NCBI RefSeq assembly: GCF_003614185.1 | Contig: NZ_KZ987724.1 | Span: 4,782,046 to 4,846,045 of the forward strand | Origin: Paenibacillus aceti | GTDB lineage: Bacteria > Bacillota > Bacilli > Paenibacillales > Paenibacillaceae | Direction of reading: 5' to 3' | Length of the DNA: 64,000 bases | Part shown: piece after piece, positions 1 through 9,076 of the stretch | Numbering within the stretch: the first letter of the stretch is position 1 | Layout: each line of letters starts with the position of its first letter | Position numbers and translations under genes: made by a program | The notes under the pieces: generated by a model | Databases searched by the model: none | Told to the model about the DNA's origin: nothing | What the model saw: only the letters and a program-made list of their open reading frames with translations

Positions 1-1197
1 GGATGCGGGAGCAAGGCGAACAACAACGTAGCCGCTAACAATAACAGCGAATCCGAAGGTAATCAGGTAACGATTGAATTGTTCAACCAGAAATCAGAGA
101 TTAAAGATTATATGGAGCAGATTATTCGAAACTTCGAAGAAGAGAATCCAAACATTAAAGTAAATCAGGTTCAAGTCCCTGACTCACGTCAGGTTCTATA
201 TAGCCGGATGGCAAGTAACGACGCACCAGATATCATGTCGATTTTTCCGAATGAATCCGACTTCAGAACTCAAGCTGAATCTGATTATTTCCTGGACCTG
301 ACGGACACCGATCTTCTGGCTAATGTCGATCCTACATATTACGAAGATGTGAAAGTTAACGGCAAGGATTACAGTGTGCCATTAACGATGAATGCTTATG
401 GTATTTTCTATAACGTTACGAAATTCAATGAGCTGGGATTAACGGTTCCTACAACTTGGGGGGAATTAGAGAACACAGCCAAAGCAATTAAAGAGAAAGG
501 TAAGATCCCGTTTGCAACCAGCTTCAAGGATGCCTGGACGGCGGGTCACCTTACCGAAGCGTTGATTACCAATGCAGAGAATCCTGAGGCGGCAGCGAAG
601 TTCTTCGCAGATCCTGCTGCGAAGGCAGAGGATAACGCGGGGATTCAGAAGATGATCACTCAAATGGACTTTATCCGTGATTACAGCCAGGCGGATGCGG
701 CCGGTAATGGATACAATGAAGCGGTCAATCTGTTCGCTACTGGAGAAGCTCTGATGCTCCCTCAAGGGATCTGGGCTGTGCCGGTCATTGATATGGCAGG
801 TATGGAAGACGAGTATAAGATGTTCCCTGTACCGAATGACAGCGGCGCTGGTGTTGTTACTGGCGGTATTGACTATGCGCTTGCGATCTCGGCAGAGACG
901 AAGCACCCGGAAGAAGCGAAGAAATTCGTTAAATTTATGACTGAACAGAAGACAGCTCAATTCCTAGCGGATAACGAGAAGTCACCTTCGACTGTGAATG
1001 GGGTAAAAGCGAATTCACCACAGACAGAGGATGTTACCAAATTGCTCTCTGAAAATGGACGCTTTCAGCCATGGCTTCACTTTGATTGGAAAGCAGGTCT
1101 CGACTCCAGCTGGGGGACTGAAACTTCTGCTTATCTGATCATCAAGGATAAAGGGGCTCTGGAATCCTGGATTAATAAGGAATTTGGCAAGAACTAA
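1..1197 (+). CDS. Sugar ABC transporter substrate-binding lipoprotein (5' partial)
   Basis: The reading frame is open from the first base, so the signal peptide is cut off by the window edge. The visible protein opens with Gly-Cys-Gly-Ser, the tail of a lipobox, followed by an Asn/Ser-rich linker (residues 5-20). The mature part resembles family 1 (MalE/UgpB-like) solute-binding proteins: an FEEENPNIKV segment near the start, alternating lobes, and a C-terminal stretch with conserved Trp residues. It would capture a sugar or oligosaccharide outside the membrane and deliver it to the two permeases encoded next. No ATPase gene is visible; such importers often share an MsmX-type ATPase (family knowledge). 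Substrate unknown; the downstream enzymes suggest a glucoside or riboside. Confidence 0.9.
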   Translation, partial: GCGSKANNNVAANNNSESEGNQVTIELFNQKSEIKDYMEQIIRNFEEENPNIKVNQVQVPDSRQVLYSRMASNDAPDIMSIFPNESDFRTQAESDYFLDLTDTDLLANVDPTYYEDVKVNGKDYSVPLTMNAYGIFYNVTKFNELGLTVPTTWGELENTAKAIKEKGKIPFATSFKDAWTAGHLTEALITNAENPEAAAKFFADPAAKAEDNAGIQKMITQMDFIRDYSQADAAGNGYNEAVNLFATGEALMLPQGIWAVPVIDMAGMEDEYKMFPVPNDSGAGVVTGGIDYALAISAETKHPEEAKKFVKFMTEQKTAQFLADNEKSPSTVNGVKANSPQTEDVTKLLSENGRFQPWLHFDWKAGLDSSWGTETSAYLIIKDKGALESWINKEFGKN

Positions 1198-1223
1198 AAA
1201 TGGTAATCGGACGATAATAGGTT

Positions 1224-1251
1224 GGAACTGGGGAGTAAAATCCTTGGTTCC
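1224..1251 (+). terminator. Hairpin between binding protein and permease genes
   Basis: An imperfect stem (GGAAC ... GGTTCC) follows the binding-protein stop and is trailed by a pyrimidine-rich stretch. It looks like a partial terminator or mRNA-stabilising hairpin that would favour the binding protein over the permeases. The T-run is weak. Confidence 0.4.
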
Positions 1252-1305
1252 ACTCTCTTTATTCGGTGATTGTATGTCAACTTTTTTTGAAATGGGGGAC
1301 AGTGA

Positions 1306-2175
1306 ATGAAAAACTTCAACAGACATGCCCATTATTTTTTCACACTGCCAGCTCTACTCTTGTATGCCATCTTCTTCATTTACCCGTTGATCAACGGGTT
1401 TCTGTATAGCTTGACGGATTGGGACGGGTTGAGTAAGACACATAAATATATCGGATTCGATAATTATAGCGAGCTTTTGAGTGATGGACGGATACGCAAC
1501 AGCCTGGGCTTTACATTTCGATACGCGCTGCTGCTGATTGTTCTGACGGTCGTGCTGGGCGTAGTTATTGCGTTGCTGCTGAATCGTGTTAAGAAATTTC
1601 AATCCTTTTTCCGGACGACTTATTTCTTCCCGGCAGTTCTCAGCTTGATCACCGTAGGCTTGATCTGGAATCAACTGTTCTCTCAAGCTCTTCCGGCTTT
1701 CGGTAAAGCGATCGGTTCCGAGATGCTGTCGAAGAATCTGCTATCTGACCCGAGCTGGGCTTTCTATGGTGTTCTGTTCGTCAGCCTATGGCAAGGACTG
1801 GCCATTCCGATTCTATTATTCCTGGCTGCCCTACAGAGTGTGCCGCAGGATTTGCTTGAAGCGGCCAGTCTTGATGGTGCTAATGCATGGCAGCGTTTTC
1901 GTTCGGTGGTTGTGCCTTTTCTGATCCCGACCTTAAATATGGTCGTTATCTTATCGGCCAAGAATGGAATCACCGCCTTTGATATTATCGTCGCCATGAC
2001 TGGAGGAGGTCCGGGACGAACGACGGAGAGTGTGGGGCTGCTTGTATATAACTTCGCCTTTAAGGAGTTTAAATTCAGCTATGCCAGCGCACTTGCCATG
2101 ATCCTGTTCGTTATTATCGGCCTGGTGTCGATCATTCAGATCCGCTCCAGCAGCAGATATGAGGTGAATGCATAA
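1306..2175 (+). CDS. Sugar ABC transporter permease, MalF/UgpA type
   Basis: A 289-residue integral membrane protein with about six hydrophobic helices, the first at residues 10-30 (FFTLPALLLYAIFF). The cytoplasmic EAA loop near residues 181-205 (LLEAASLDGANAWQRF, then VVPFLIPT) is the ATPase contact of binding-protein-dependent permeases. With the next gene it forms the heterodimeric channel for the sugar bound by the upstream lipoprotein. The stop codon overlaps the next start by one base (TAATG), so the two permeases are translationally coupled. Confidence 0.93.
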   Translation: MKNFNRHAHYFFTLPALLLYAIFFIYPLINGFLYSLTDWDGLSKTHKYIGFDNYSELLSDGRIRNSLGFTFRYALLLIVLTVVLGVVIALLLNRVKKFQSFFRTTYFFPAVLSLITVGLIWNQLFSQALPAFGKAIGSEMLSKNLLSDPSWAFYGVLFVSLWQGLAIPILLFLAALQSVPQDLLEAASLDGANAWQRFRSVVVPFLIPTLNMVVILSAKNGITAFDIIVAMTGGGPGRTTESVGLLVYNFAFKEFKFSYASALAMILFVIIGLVSIIQIRSSSRYEVNA

Positions 2176-3008
2176 TGAGAACAGAGAAGCGTTTGACCGC
2201 AGTGAGTTATATTTTGCTGCTTATGGGCTTGGTGGTTATACTTACTCCACTGTATCTAACCCTGATCACGGCATTCAAGACAACGAAAGAGAGTGCGAGG
2301 AATTTCTTCTCTTTTCCTACTGAATTGTATTTAGGCAATTTCCAAGAGGTTATCAATAGCAATAATTTCTTTCAATTTTTTGCTAACTCGATTATGATAA
2401 CTGCAGTTTCTATCGTGCTGATTCTACTCGTTGTGCCGTTAACAGCCTACGCGATCAGCCGCAATCTTGATAAATGGTACTTCAAAACCTTCTACATCCT
2501 GTTGATCCTCGGAATCATCGTTCCGTTCCAGGTGATCATGCTGCCGGTCACTAAGCTGATGACCCAGCTTCATTTATTGAACAGGGTCGGTTTGATCTTC
2601 CTCTATGTTACTTTTGCTCTGACCCAGGGGGTATTTCTGTATGTTGGTTACATTCGGACGACCATCCCGAAGGAGCTGGAGGAAGCCGCCTATGTTGACG
2701 GTTGTACGAAATTCAGAACCTATTGCTCTATTATTTTCCCGCTCCTGGCTCCTTTGACAGCGACAATCATCATAATCAATGCGTTCTGGATCTGGAATGA
2801 CTTTCTGCTCCCGCTGCTGATTCTGAATAAAGCGGAGACGTATTGGACGCTTCCGTTATTCCAATATAACTTTAAGTCAACCTACTCTGTGAATTACAAT
2901 CTGCTATTCTCATCCTTTGTGCTCACGATTATTCCGATCATGACGGTATATGTTATCTTCCAGAAGCAGATTATTGCCGGTCTGACGGGCGGAGCTGTGA
3001 AAAGTTGA
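2175..3008 (+). CDS. Sugar ABC transporter permease, MalG/UgpE type
   Basis: A 277-residue permease with six predicted membrane helices and the EAA loop near residues 168-190 (LEEAAYVDGCTKFRTY). The C-terminal tail QKQIIAGLTGGAVKS is the signature end of MalG-type subunits. It pairs with the preceding MalF-type permease. The next gene begins 16 bases after its stop, behind a GAGGTGAAAAG ribosome binding site, so the operon continues into catabolic genes. Confidence 0.93.
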   Translation: MRTEKRLTAVSYILLLMGLVVILTPLYLTLITAFKTTKESARNFFSFPTELYLGNFQEVINSNNFFQFFANSIMITAVSIVLILLVVPLTAYAISRNLDKWYFKTFYILLILGIIVPFQVIMLPVTKLMTQLHLLNRVGLIFLYVTFALTQGVFLYVGYIRTTIPKELEEAAYVDGCTKFRTYCSIIFPLLAPLTATIIIINAFWIWNDFLLPLLILNKAETYWTLPLFQYNFKSTYSVNYNLLFSSFVLTIIPIMTVYVIFQKQIIAGLTGGAVKS

Positions 3009-3024
3009 TTAATGAGGTGAAAAG

Positions 3025-5175
3025 ATGAGTTTTCCTGCTAATTATATGGAGAAACTGTACGGAGGCTGGCTGGGTAAAGTGATTGGAGTTGTCCATGGCG
3101 CCAACATTGAAGGTTGGAGCTATGAGCGAATTGAACAGACCTTCGGTGAGATTAGTGAATACCCATTTTTGTTCAAGCATTTTGCCGCTGACGATGATAT
3201 TAATGGCCCTGTGTTCTTCATGAGGGCGCTGGATGACTTCGATCCACAGCAGATTACCCCCAGGGAGATGGGGCACACTCTCTTGAACTATGCAGCGGAA
3301 GGCCATGGCTTCTTCTGGTGGGGAGGATATGGTGTATCTACGGAGCATACGGCGTATATGAATGTGAAGAACGGCATTCCTGCGCCGCTGTCCGGTTCGA
3401 TTGAACAGAACGGCAAGACGACAGCAGAGCAGATCGGCGGTCAGATTTTCTCGGATTGCTGGGGGCTGGTCTGTCCAGGGAACCCGGCGAAGGCGGCGGA
3501 TTTAGCGGCGATGATGTCGAGTGTCACCCATGATGGTGACGGTATTCGTGGCGGCAGATTTATTGCGGCATGTATCGCTTCCGCTTTTGTGAATAGCCGA
3601 ATTGAAGATATTATTGCCGATGGGTTATCGGTCATTGAAGCTGATAGCGACTATGCAACTATGGTTCGCGATGTCGTAGCCTTCTATGATCATCATCCGG
3701 GCATCCAGTGGCGCGAAGCTTTTAGCTATGTGCTAGAGAAATACGGTTATCAGCACTATGAAGGGGTATGTCATATCATCCCTAACGCGGCCGTCATCGT
3801 CTTGTCCATGCTGTATGGACAGGGGGATTTCAGCCGGACGATCAACATCTGTAATATGTGCGGATGGGATACGGATTGTAATGTGGGGAATGTAGGCGCT
3901 ATTCTTGGTGTGCTCTGCGGCCCTGGCGGTATCGACCGAAAATGGACGGAGCCGATTAATGATTTTGTGTGCCTGTCGGGGACGATCGGCAGTCTGAATC
4001 TACAGACGATACCACAGATTACAGCTTATACGGCGAAGCTGGCCTGCAAGCTGCATGGCGAGTCCATCGATGGCTGGGATCCTATTATACATGATGACAG
4101 CACGCATTACTTGCATTTTGAGCTGCCAGGCTCTACCCATGCTTTAGAGTGGACATACAAAGGGAATGACCGCATCATTCTGACCAATACGGATTGTGAA
4201 GCTTACAGAGGTAGACGTTCCTTGCAATTGACGGCTCCTTCCGTTTTTACAGGAACGACCTTTGATTTGTATTTTCTGACCTATGCCAAGCCTGCGGATT
4301 TTGATGATAGTCGTTATGATCCGGATCTATCGCCGACGGTCTACCCGGGACAGAAGGTGGACGCTTATTTGAAGCTGGATGAATCCGTCGGCCCAGGTCT
4401 ACATGTTCGTCTCTTCGCGGAGGATGACGCTACGGGCCGCCGTATGTATAGCGAGCATTTCATTTTGAACGGGGATTGGCAGAGGGTATCTTATCAGATT
4501 CCTGCAGCCGAGAATGTAATGATTCGTAAGCTAGGGCTGGAGTTCACGGTAAGCGGAGATGCCAGCTTGAGAGAGAAGTCCTTCCCACTGAAGTGCTTCC
4601 TGGATGAATGGAAGGTATATGGTGCGGCCGATTACGGCACAGACTTCTCCTCCGGGCGGTTGGAGAAATGGAATGCCATCCATCAGACCGTATCTCAGTT
4701 GACTTATCTGCGCGGGATTTGGCGGCTGGAGGAAGGTCGATTGGCAGGAGGCCATGGCTATGATATCGCCGAGTGCTATACCGGTTCCCACGGCTGGGAG
4801 GATTATGTCTTCAAGGCCAGATTGACGCCGCTTAAGGGCGAGCATCATCATCTTCTGTTCCGCGTGCAGGGAGCCATGAGGAGCTATGCGGTTGGATTCG
4901 CACCGGATCATACCCTTTGTCTGTATAAAAATTTCGAAGGCTATCGTAAATTACAGGCTTGTTCTTTTCATTGGGAGAATCGTGTAGAATATGAGCTACA
5001 AGTGTCTGTGGTCGGCTCGCAAATCGATATTGCTGTGAACGGGGCTCCGCTCCTTCAATATCGGGACGAGGATCTTCCCTATCTGCGAGGCTCGATCGGC
5101 TTCGGCAATAGTCACGGTAGTCGGACAGCTTATTCCTACTATGAAGTAAGACCTGTTATGAAATCAGGCAAATAA
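3025..5175 (+). CDS. ADP-ribosylglycohydrolase-fold protein with two C-terminal beta-sandwich domains
   Basis: A 716-residue protein without a signal peptide, so cytoplasmic. The N-terminal half (about residues 8-340) matches the ADP-ribosylglycohydrolase (DraG/ARH) fold: an Asp-Asp-Asp cluster at 56-58 (family TDDT position), THDGDG at 168-173, and CGWDTDCNVG near 279-288 (family GGDTDT position). These acidic residues bind the two catalytic metals in known members. Residues about 345-525 look like a galactose-binding-type jelly roll, and about 530-712 like a LamG/DUF1080-type sandwich. Lying between a sugar importer and a ribokinase-like gene, it more plausibly cleaves a small ribosyl or glycosyl substrate than an ADP-ribosylated protein (inference). 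Standard family members are about 300 residues, so the C-terminal half is an unusual addition. Confidence 0.8.
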   Translation: MSFPANYMEKLYGGWLGKVIGVVHGANIEGWSYERIEQTFGEISEYPFLFKHFAADDDINGPVFFMRALDDFDPQQITPREMGHTLLNYAAEGHGFFWWGGYGVSTEHTAYMNVKNGIPAPLSGSIEQNGKTTAEQIGGQIFSDCWGLVCPGNPAKAADLAAMMSSVTHDGDGIRGGRFIAACIASAFVNSRIEDIIADGLSVIEADSDYATMVRDVVAFYDHHPGIQWREAFSYVLEKYGYQHYEGVCHIIPNAAVIVLSMLYGQGDFSRTINICNMCGWDTDCNVGNVGAILGVLCGPGGIDRKWTEPINDFVCLSGTIGSLNLQTIPQITAYTAKLACKLHGESIDGWDPIIHDDSTHYLHFELPGSTHALEWTYKGNDRIILTNTDCEAYRGRRSLQLTAPSVFTGTTFDLYFLTYAKPADFDDSRYDPDLSPTVYPGQKVDAYLKLDESVGPGLHVRLFAEDDATGRRMYSEHFILNGDWQRVSYQIPAAENVMIRKLGLEFTVSGDASLREKSFPLKCFLDEWKVYGAADYGTDFSSGRLEKWNAIHQTVSQLTYLRGIWRLEEGRLAGGHGYDIAECYTGSHGWEDYVFKARLTPLKGEHHHLLFRVQGAMRSYAVGFAPDHTLCLYKNFEGYRKLQACSFHWENRVEYELQVSVVGSQIDIAVNGAPLLQYRDEDLPYLRGSIGFGNSHGSRTAYSYYEVRPVMKSGK

Positions 5176-5210
5176 AACAAGCAATTACGTATAGAGTGGT
5201 GGTGTTGAAC

Positions 5211-6209
5211 TTGTCGACGATCAAGGATGTGGCCCAGTTAGCCGGTGTATCGGTAGCTACGGTATCACGCATGATCAATCAGAACGGCTATGTTAGCGAG
5301 GGTGCGCAGAAGCGCATCGCTGAAGCGATGACCCAGCTTGGGTATGAACCGCTGAATCGGCGCAGACTTGCTGATCTTAGTATGCCAACGATTGCACTTA
5401 TCCTTCCCGATATCACGAACCCCTTCTTCTCCGAATTGGCGCGAGCGGTCGAGGATGTATGCCAACAGCGGGGTTATACGGCCTTCTTCTGCAATTCTGA
5501 TAATCAGGACTATAAGGAGAAGTCGTATCTTGAGGCTCTGAGGAAGCGAAGAATCGACGGGATCATTTATGCGTCCAATTATTTAACGCAGGATGAGCTG
5601 GATAAGCTGGAGCGAGAGAAGATTCCGGTCGTAGTTCTGGACCGTACATCGGATGAACAGAAATGCACGTTGATCCGCTGCAACAACTACGCAGGTGCAC
5701 AGATGGCGGTTAAGCATTTACTGGATATCGGCTGCAGGAAGATTGCTCATATCTATGGTCCGCAAGAGATAGTCACTGCTCAAGAGAGACTTAATGGGTA
5801 CGAAGACTTTGTCAAATCATTCTCCTGGTATACCCCATCCCTAATGGCACCTGGCCATTTTCAATTGGATGGGGGGATGCAGGCGGTTGAGACATTGCTG
5901 CTGCGCCATCCGGATATTGACGGGATCTTTGCCGGCAATGACTTCATGGCTATAGGCGCCTTGAAGGCGCTGCACCGCAGGGGAATCCGGGTGCCGGAGA
6001 ATATTGCCGTCTGTGGCTTCGATGGCATCAAGCTGGCTGAGATTATCGAGCCAGAGCTGACGACGATTGCACAGCCCATCTATAAGATGGGGGAGCAGGC
6101 GGCTCGCACTATTATACAGCAGGTGGAATCTGCGGAAGCAAGGTCTCAATCCGAAGTGATTGAGATCAATGTATCGTTAATCACCAGGGATTCAACACGA
6201 AGGGATTGA
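5211..6209 (+). CDS. LacI-family transcriptional regulator
   Basis: A 332-residue LacI/GalR repressor. The N-terminal helix-turn-helix and hinge (STIKDVAQLAGVSVATVSRM) are canonical, followed by a periplasmic-binding-protein-like effector domain (PTIALILPDITNPFF through ITRDS). I chose the TTG at 5211 because it gives the family's usual MSTIKDVA start and sits six bases after a GGTGGTG stretch; in-frame GTG codons at 5196, 5199 and 5202 are alternatives adding a few residues. It lies inside the operon and probably controls it in response to the imported sugar or its phosphate (inference). Confidence 0.92.
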   Translation: MSTIKDVAQLAGVSVATVSRMINQNGYVSEGAQKRIAEAMTQLGYEPLNRRRLADLSMPTIALILPDITNPFFSELARAVEDVCQQRGYTAFFCNSDNQDYKEKSYLEALRKRRIDGIIYASNYLTQDELDKLEREKIPVVVLDRTSDEQKCTLIRCNNYAGAQMAVKHLLDIGCRKIAHIYGPQEIVTAQERLNGYEDFVKSFSWYTPSLMAPGHFQLDGGMQAVETLLLRHPDIDGIFAGNDFMAIGALKALHRRGIRVPENIAVCGFDGIKLAEIIEPELTTIAQPIYKMGEQAARTIIQQVESAEARSQSEVIEINVSLITRDSTRRD

Positions 6210-6216
6210 GATAGCA

Positions 6217-7176
6217 ATGATAGGCAACCAAGAACCTAACATTGTCGTTATAGGAAGCATTAATATGGATATTATGATAGAGACCCCTATTATTCCAGGG
6301 CAAGGCGAGACCATTATGGGTCAAGGGGTAAAGCTGCTGCCTGGGGGAAAAGGGGCGAATCAGGCCGTGGCGGCTTCACGTCTGGGCCTGCCGACATCAT
6401 TCATCGGAGCCGTGGGCGAGGACACCTTCGGCCAGCAGATGCAGCAGGAGCTGAATCGCCATTCGATTCATCAGTCGTTGAATATTATGCCGGAAGTGAA
6501 AACTGGCGTAGCCTCCATCTGGATTCATGACCAGGACAACCGAATTGTCGTGATCCCGGGTGCCAATGGCGAGATTACATGGTCGGATATCGAACGGCAG
6601 CATGCCTTGATCGACCAAGCGGATGTCGTGCTTCTGCAGCTGGAGATCCCGCTGGAGACGGTAGTTAAGTCCATTAAATATGCATACGATAAAGGAAAAA
6701 AGATCATTCTAAATCCGGCGCCGGCCCGTGAGCTACCTGAAGAAGTGTATCCGATGCTGCACACGATCACACCGAATCGCCAGGAATTATCCATCCTGGC
6801 CGGGATGCCGGAGTTAATGGAGACGGATGACCAATCTACCTTACATATAGCAATGAAGAGGATGATTGAGAAGGGCCTTCCTTCGATCACTGTGACTCTA
6901 GGCTCCAAAGGTATGGTCTATATGAATAAATCGGGCAACTGCTTCCACGTTCCGGGCAAGAAGGTGGATGTCGTGGATACTACAGGAGCGGGGGATTGCT
7001 TCAATGCCGCTTTGGCGGTGTCTGTCGCCAGAGGCTGGGAGATGAAGCGGGCCGCAGAATACGCGGTAGCCGCCTCTGCACTAGCGGTAACGAAATTTGG
7101 CGCGCAGAATGGGATGCCTAGCGAAGAGGAAGTTACGGCTTATCTTACAGGTATGGTGAGTCACACAACGGCATAG
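6217..7176 (+). CDS. rbsK: PfkB-family sugar kinase, ribokinase-like
   Basis: A 319-residue kinase with both PfkB signatures: GGKGANQAVAASRLG near residues 43-57 and DTTGAGDCFNAALAV near 251-265, which carries the anion hole and catalytic Asp. The opening VIGSINMDIMIE is typical of ribokinases. It would phosphorylate ribose or a related sugar released by the upstream hydrolase. The start lies seven bases after the LacI stop, indicating tight coupling. No rbs transporter or rbsD is present, so the substrate may not be free ribose; the symbol is by similarity. Confidence 0.85.
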   Translation: MIGNQEPNIVVIGSINMDIMIETPIIPGQGETIMGQGVKLLPGGKGANQAVAASRLGLPTSFIGAVGEDTFGQQMQQELNRHSIHQSLNIMPEVKTGVASIWIHDQDNRIVVIPGANGEITWSDIERQHALIDQADVVLLQLEIPLETVVKSIKYAYDKGKKIILNPAPARELPEEVYPMLHTITPNRQELSILAGMPELMETDDQSTLHIAMKRMIEKGLPSITVTLGSKGMVYMNKSGNCFHVPGKKVDVVDTTGAGDCFNAALAVSVARGWEMKRAAEYAVAASALAVTKFGAQNGMPSEEEVTAYLTGMVSHTTA

Positions 7177-7211
7177 TTTCTTGTATTTCTTGCATATATG
7201 GAGGCAGCGAT

Positions 7212-8909
7212 ATGCGTAAAGTATGGTGGAAAGAGGCGGTTGCATACCAGATTTATCCGCGGAGCTTCATGGATTCGAATGGAGATGGCATCGGCGATCT
7301 GCAGGGGGTCATCTCCAAGCTGGACTATCTGCAGGACCTGGGAATCGATGTCATCTGGGTCTGTCCGATCTATCGTTCTCCGAATGATGATAATGGCTAT
7401 GATATCAGTGATTATTACGATATTCTGGATGAGTTCGGCTCGATGCAGGACTTCGATATGCTGCTTGGGGAGTGTCATAAGCGGGGGATCAGGCTGATCA
7501 TGGACCTGGTGCTGAATCATACCTCGGACGAGCATCCCTGGTTCATCGAATCCCGTTCCTCACGGGATAATCCGAAGCGGGACTATTATATTTGGCGAGA
7601 TGGCAAGGATGGCGCCGAACCGAATAACTGGGAATCGATGTTCAACGGCTCCGCCTGGGAATATGACGGCCAGACCGATCAATACTATCTGCATTTGTAT
7701 TCCGTGAAGCAGCCCGATCTGAATATGGAGAATCCGGTTGTACGCCAGGAGCTCATCTCCATGATTCGCTGGTGGCTGGATAAAGGTATCGACGGCTTCC
7801 GAGTAGATGCGATCACGCATATCAAGAAGCTACCGGGACTGCCGAATATGCCGAACCCCAAGCATTTGCGATATGTGAACGCGATGGCAGGACATCGCAA
7901 TATTCCAGGCATCCATGATTTCCTGCAGCAGTTCAAGCGTGAGGCCTTCGCCGATTACGATATTATGACGGTCGGGGAGGCAAGCGGCACGCCGATTTCC
8001 GAAGCGGATCAATGGATCGGTGAGGAGAACGGGGCATTTAACATGATCTTTCAATTCGAGCATGTCAGCCTGGACTTTGGGCCAGAGGGACGCTGGGATT
8101 GCGGTCCGTGGAGCTTAATTAAATTAAAGCAGATTATGCAGAAATGGCAGCTCGGGCTGGACGGTATCGGCTGGAATGCCCTCTATCTGGAGAATCATGA
8201 TCAGCCACGCAGTGTATCGCGGTTCGGCGATCCTGTCCATTATCATAAGGAATCAGCCCAAATGCTGGCGACCTTCTTCATGCTGATGCAGGGCACTCCC
8301 TTTATCTATCAGGGACAGGAGATTGGCATGACGAATGTTCATTTCCATAGTCTGGACGATTATCGCGATGTAGAGATCTACAATTATTATCGGGAATGGT
8401 TAATGGATGGCCATGATATGGAAGAGACGATGCGCCGGATCAGGTTCCGGGCCCGTGATAATGCGAGGACACCTATGCAGTGGGAAGATACCCCGCATGG
8501 CGGATTCTCCAGCGTTGTGCCGTGGATTCGTGTGAATCCGGATTATCATCATATCAATGTCCGGCAGCAGCTGACGGACCCCGATTCGATTTTGAATTAT
8601 TATAAGCGATTAATCTCTCTGCGCAAGTCGAGTGAGACGCTCATTTATGGCAAGTACGGAAGCTTTATGGACAGGCATCCTGAGATATTTGCCTATTCCC
8701 GTTCCCTGGGGGATGAGAGCTACTTCATCGCCCTGAACTTTTACGGAAATACGCCGGAATTTCAATGGCCGGAGGAACTGAAGGGAGAGCGCTGCCAGAT
8801 CGTACTTTCCAATTATGAGCGAGATGAGCAGGACGTGCCGGATGACTGTCGGTTGAATTCTCACTTTGTGATGAAGCCTTATGAGGCCATCGTCTATCGA
8901 CTCGGTTAG
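7212..8909 (+). CDS. GH13 alpha-glucosidase (oligo-1,6-glucosidase type)
   Basis: A 565-residue cytoplasmic glycoside hydrolase opening with WWKEAVAYQIYPRSFMDSNG, typical of the GH13 oligo-1,6-glucosidase / alpha-glucosidase / trehalose-6-phosphate hydrolase group. Catalytic elements are all visible: nucleophile Asp in DGFRVDAI (about 199), acid/base Glu in TVGEASG (about 255) and the transition-state Asp in ENHDQPR (about 329). It would hydrolyse alpha-glucosidic bonds of the imported sugar. It is the last gene of the operon and is followed by a terminator. Full length for the family; exact linkage specificity cannot be read from sequence alone. Confidence 0.92.
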   Translation: MRKVWWKEAVAYQIYPRSFMDSNGDGIGDLQGVISKLDYLQDLGIDVIWVCPIYRSPNDDNGYDISDYYDILDEFGSMQDFDMLLGECHKRGIRLIMDLVLNHTSDEHPWFIESRSSRDNPKRDYYIWRDGKDGAEPNNWESMFNGSAWEYDGQTDQYYLHLYSVKQPDLNMENPVVRQELISMIRWWLDKGIDGFRVDAITHIKKLPGLPNMPNPKHLRYVNAMAGHRNIPGIHDFLQQFKREAFADYDIMTVGEASGTPISEADQWIGEENGAFNMIFQFEHVSLDFGPEGRWDCGPWSLIKLKQIMQKWQLGLDGIGWNALYLENHDQPRSVSRFGDPVHYHKESAQMLATFFMLMQGTPFIYQGQEIGMTNVHFHSLDDYRDVEIYNYYREWLMDGHDMEETMRRIRFRARDNARTPMQWEDTPHGGFSSVVPWIRVNPDYHHINVRQQLTDPDSILNYYKRLISLRKSSETLIYGKYGSFMDRHPEIFAYSRSLGDESYFIALNFYGNTPEFQWPEELKGERCQIVLSNYERDEQDVPDDCRLNSHFVMKPYEAIVYRLG

Positions 8910-8930
8910 GGTATACGAAGCTTGAGCCTA

Positions 8931-8968
8931 GGAGCTCCCATGGTGTTATATATGGGCAGCTCCTTTTT
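8931..8968 (+). terminator. Rho-independent terminator of the first sugar operon
   Basis: An 11-12 bp stem (GGAGCTCCCAT / ATGGGCAGCTCC) is followed by five T residues, 21 bases after the alpha-glucosidase stop. Confidence 0.85.
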
Positions 8969-9011
8969 AGTTTACGATACATAAAGCGGTAATCTCTTAC
9001 TAGTGACCAAG

Positions 9012-9041
9012 TTAGATAATCTCGCTCATTGCTGCTATAAT
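9012..9041 (+). promoter_or_regulatory. Candidate sigma-A promoter of the LTA synthase gene
   Basis: A perfect TATAAT at 9036-9041 is preceded by TGC (extended -10), with TTAGAT at 9012-9017 as a weak -35 at 18-base spacing. It lies 36 bases upstream of the start codon. Confidence 0.55.
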
Positions 9042-9076
9042 GTTCACTGACCAATACTAGAAAGAGATGAAATAAG

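Noticed and set aside
1015-1332. Antisense frames over real genes, here and throughout the window
   Set aside because: They are shadows of well-supported genes: no start signals, Cys/Arg/His-rich composition, no family resemblance.
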